In this document: piece after piece, positions 61,794 to 64,000 of the stretch
Layout: the number at the start of each line of letters is the position of its first letter
Numbering within the stretch: the stretch's first letter is position 1
Assembly (NCBI RefSeq): GCF_035946055.1
Contig: NZ_CP108364.1
Span: 1,488,001-1,552,000, forward strand
Direction: 5' to 3'
Source: Streptomyces sp. NBC_01341
GTDB lineage: Bacteria; Actinomycetota; Actinomycetes; Streptomycetales; Streptomycetaceae
DNA: 64,000 nucleotides
Notes under the pieces: model-generated
What the model saw: only the letters and a program-made list of their open reading frames with translations
Databases searched by the model: none
Told to the model about the DNA's origin: nothing
Program-made: the position numbers and the translations under genes

Positions 61794-64000
61794 TCAGGCT
61801 CCCCGGACGGCGCTGTTGTACTTCTCGAAGATCGCGTAGAGGGGCATCCGCAGTGTCGCGTCGCTGAACGCGGGTTCCACCGGGCCCTGGTAGCGGCGGA
61901 GCACCTCGTAGATCTCGGTCTGCGTGTAGTCGAGAGCGGGACGGCGCTGGGGCGTCTCCGTCGCGTCGCCCTGCTTGCCGTCGGCGCCCCAGATGTGGAT
62001 GTGGGCGACGGTCCGGACGTTGTAGGCGTTGTCCTCCAGAAGCTTGATCCACATCTTGTACCGGTCCGCGTCCGGGCTCGGGCGGACGTCGGCCGGGTCG
62101 AGGATCGTGCCGTCGGCGAGGCCCGCGTTGATGGAGTTGTTCCACGCCAGGATGCCGATGCGGCCCTGGATCTGGCCGACGCCGGTGCTGCTGTCCTGCA
62201 CCTTGGAGACACCGGGGAGGTTCTGGGCCCAGTCGGGGACGGTACCGGTGTAGTAGAACCCGACGCCGCCGTCCTTGATGAGGTCCTCCTGCCCGTAGTG
62301 GCAGAACTCCCAGAAGGCGGTGGTCTGGATGAGGGCTTTGCGCATCCGGTAGCGACGGGCGGTGGAGGTGATGACGTCGTCGAGCGACATGATCGTCTCC
62401 AGGCACTGCCTGCGCGTGTAGATGTTGTTCGACTGTTCGCCTCTGCCGATGGACTTCATGTATTCGGTGGCTTCGTCGGCGAGGGCCTCCCAGTAGGAGA
62501 GGTCGAACCCGATGTCGAGCTTCTGGGCCGGAGGCGCGTCGAAGTCGCCCTGCCCCGTGTCACGCCCGGAGGCGATGTTGTTGTCGATCTCGATGTGCCC
62601 GTCGCCGGACCCGATCGACTTGGTGACGATCTGGTCGAACGCCCAGTTCTCCGGCATCGCGTAGCCGAGGTTCCCGGAGAAGCCGGAGGACATGTTGGAG
62701 ACGAAGCTGGTCCCCGCGTAGCCGGCGTCGGAGATGCGGGAACACGCGTTGCGCGGACCGTAGACACCGATCTTGTACGGATTGCCCATCCGGCTCATCT
62801 GGGCCGCCACGCTCTTGAAGTACGGGAGGATGTGCGAGGTGACCTCGTCGTCGACCGCGTCGTAGTCCACCGCGAAGTAGATCCGGCTGCCGGGCTTGAA
62901 GCCGTGCTCCTCGGCCTTGTACGCGGCGTTCGCGCAGTCCGTGACGCCCTGGGCCGGGCTGTAGTAGTCCACCGAACGGGCCCAGGTCTGGTAGATGGGG
63001 TAGCAGCGCAGCCCGTACTCCTTGATCGTGGCGAGCTCGCCCGGCTGGATCTCCTTCTCGGGCAGGTCGGTCGTGGACGGGTTGTACAGGTAGCGGCCGA
63101 TGTACTTGTAGCCCGCGCTCTTCAGCGCCTGCGCGCGGGCGGGGGTGATCTTCGTGACGCCGTCGCACGCCTCGCCCTGCCGCGTCTGGTCGCCGTAGGA
63201 CACCAGCAGCGAGGACCAGGTGCGGAAGTCGGCCGTGCCGTTGTCCGCGAGGTGCATGAACGACTGGAAGGTGCTGACGGCGGACGCCAGCGAGGAGGTG
63301 AACGAGGACGAGAAGGCCACGGGGCGCTTGTTGAGCACCATGCCGGCGGTGAAGAGCTGGACCCACACCCCCGAGCTGCCGGTGGACAGCGTGTGGCTCT
63401 TCAGTCCCGTCTGCGTGCCCGGACCGAAGACCCCGTTCGCCGTGCCGTCGGCCATGCCGAGCTCGTACTGGATGGCGTACAGCATCGACTTCGCGACGTC
63501 ACGCGAGTGGTGGCCGTCGCACGGGATGATGTAGAAGTCCTTGCGCAGGACGTAACGCCCGTTCAGCCACTGCTGGATGGAGCGGATGGTGTCGGAACCG
63601 GAGTTGACCGTGACGTAGGCGTCCATGTTGAACAGGCCCTTGACGGTCTTGGGCCAGAGGGCGCCGCCCGGGTAGGTGACGTCCACCCCCATGTTCTGGT
63701 GCAGCTTCGCCACGGCGTCCTGGACGCGGGAGTTGTACGTGCCGTCGATGTCACCGCCGTCGTACCCCTTGCAGTACAGGGCGGACTGGAGGATCCGGCA
63801 GAAGTTCGCGGAGGGGACCGTGCTCGCGTCCAGTTTGCCGTACTTCGAGGCGATCGCGGCGAGGGTGCCGTCGCCGAAGTTGTTGGACAGCGAACCGATG
63901 CCCATCTCGTACTGCAGAGCCCGGGTCAGGGCGTACATCACGGTCCAGCTGGTCTGGCCGTTCTCGTCGAGCTTCGACATGCCGAGGGTCGCGCCGTTGC
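61794..64000 (-). CDS. DUF1906 glycoside-hydrolase-like protein, N-terminus beyond window
   Basis: At least 728 residues; the frame stays open to the right edge, so the true start is outside. Residues 1-265 (counted from the Met at 63980) contain two related modules resembling peptidoglycan-binding repeats (SWTVMYALTRALQYEMGIG; DVAKSMLYAIQYELGMADGT). Residues ~272-476 are DUF1906, the Rv2525c-like GH25-type TIM barrel (YKYIGRYLYNP, RIYFAVDYDAVDDEVTSHIL, YGPRNACSRISDAGY). The ~250-residue C-terminal part is of unknown fold. Similar Streptomyces proteins are likely cell-wall associated. It leads an operon with a membrane protein and a Tat protein. Confidence 0.88.
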   Translation of the reverse strand, partial: NGATLGMSKLDENGQTSWTVMYALTRALQYEMGIGSLSNNFGDGTLAAIASKYGKLDASTVPSANFCRILQSALYCKGYDGGDIDGTYNSRVQDAVAKLHQNMGVDVTYPGGALWPKTVKGLFNMDAYVTVNSGSDTIRSIQQWLNGRYVLRKDFYIIPCDGHHSRDVAKSMLYAIQYELGMADGTANGVFGPGTQTGLKSHTLSTGSSGVWVQLFTAGMVLNKRPVAFSSSFTSSLASAVSTFQSFMHLADNGTADFRTWSSLLVSYGDQTRQGEACDGVTKITPARAQALKSAGYKYIGRYLYNPSTTDLPEKEIQPGELATIKEYGLRCYPIYQTWARSVDYYSPAQGVTDCANAAYKAEEHGFKPGSRIYFAVDYDAVDDEVTSHILPYFKSVAAQMSRMGNPYKIGVYGPRNACSRISDAGYAGTSFVSNMSSGFSGNLGYAMPENWAFDQIVTKSIGSGDGHIEIDNNIASGRDTGQGDFDAPPAQKLDIGFDLSYWEALADEATEYMKSIGRGEQSNNIYTRRQCLETIMSLDDVITSTARRYRMRKALIQTTAFWEFCHYGQEDLIKDGGVGFYYTGTVPDWAQNLPGVSKVQDSSTGVGQIQGRIGILAWNNSINAGLADGTILDPADVRPSPDADRYKMWIKLLEDNAYNVRTVAHIHIWGADGKQGDATETPQRRPALDYTQTEIYEVLRRYQGPVEPAFSDATLRMPLYAIFEKYNSAVRGA

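Overview
The window is a stretch of core chromosome from a high-GC actinomycete, almost certainly a Streptomyces. The evidence is extreme third-position GC bias, many GTG starts, GC-rich hairpin terminators without long T tracts, Tat-exported proteins, and a gene order that matches, from memory, the S. coelicolor SCO6008-SCO6060 interval (rok7B7-xylFGH, dxs, fadAB, hemE, hemY/hemQ, murC). No rRNA, tRNA, insertion sequence, prophage or CRISPR array was seen. Both ends cut through genes.

Layout. 1-12.9 kb is more accessory: two divergent MarR regulators with an MFS efflux pump, an Asp-nucleophile alpha/beta hydrolase, an orphan GAP1-like protein, a large WXG/ESX-like protein coupled to a lipoprotein, a Cys-cluster protein, and a TetR-MMPL efflux pair with two tandem operator palindromes. 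12.9-23.2 kb holds housekeeping and envelope genes: msrB, murC, a RibD-type reductase, zapE, an OsmC peroxidase, a PhoX-like Tat phosphatase, a lipoprotein polysaccharide deacetylase, AIM24, a Pth2-like hydrolase and a DUF4142 protein.

23.3-26.7 kb carries the most interesting locus. A DUF692 (MNIO) iron enzyme with a fused C-terminal partner-like domain sits directly upstream of a TIGR04222-type membrane protein that ends in a Cys/Ser/Gly repeat tail, followed by a tail-less paralogue. This looks like a peptide-modification system whose substrate is the tail of a membrane protein.

26.9-32.9 kb has heme genes of the coproporphyrin branch (hemY-hemQ operon and hemE) around a DUF4349 lipoprotein and a CoA-disulfide-reductase-like flavoprotein. 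32.9-39.5 kb has DUF3000, an orphan LuxR-type response regulator, ribonuclease D, and the fadA-fadB beta-oxidation operon.

39.6-51.1 kb is a surface-polysaccharide cluster: galU, two glycosyltransferases with beta-rich C-terminal extensions, two stealth phosphotransferases, a beta-propeller-like protein and an LCP ligase. 51.1-60 kb holds a NYN nuclease, an APC amino-acid permease, dxs, and the xylose ABC transporter xylFGH with its ROK regulator rok7B7. The window ends with a three-gene operon encoding a partial DUF1906 cell-wall-type protein, a small membrane protein and a Tat-exported protein.
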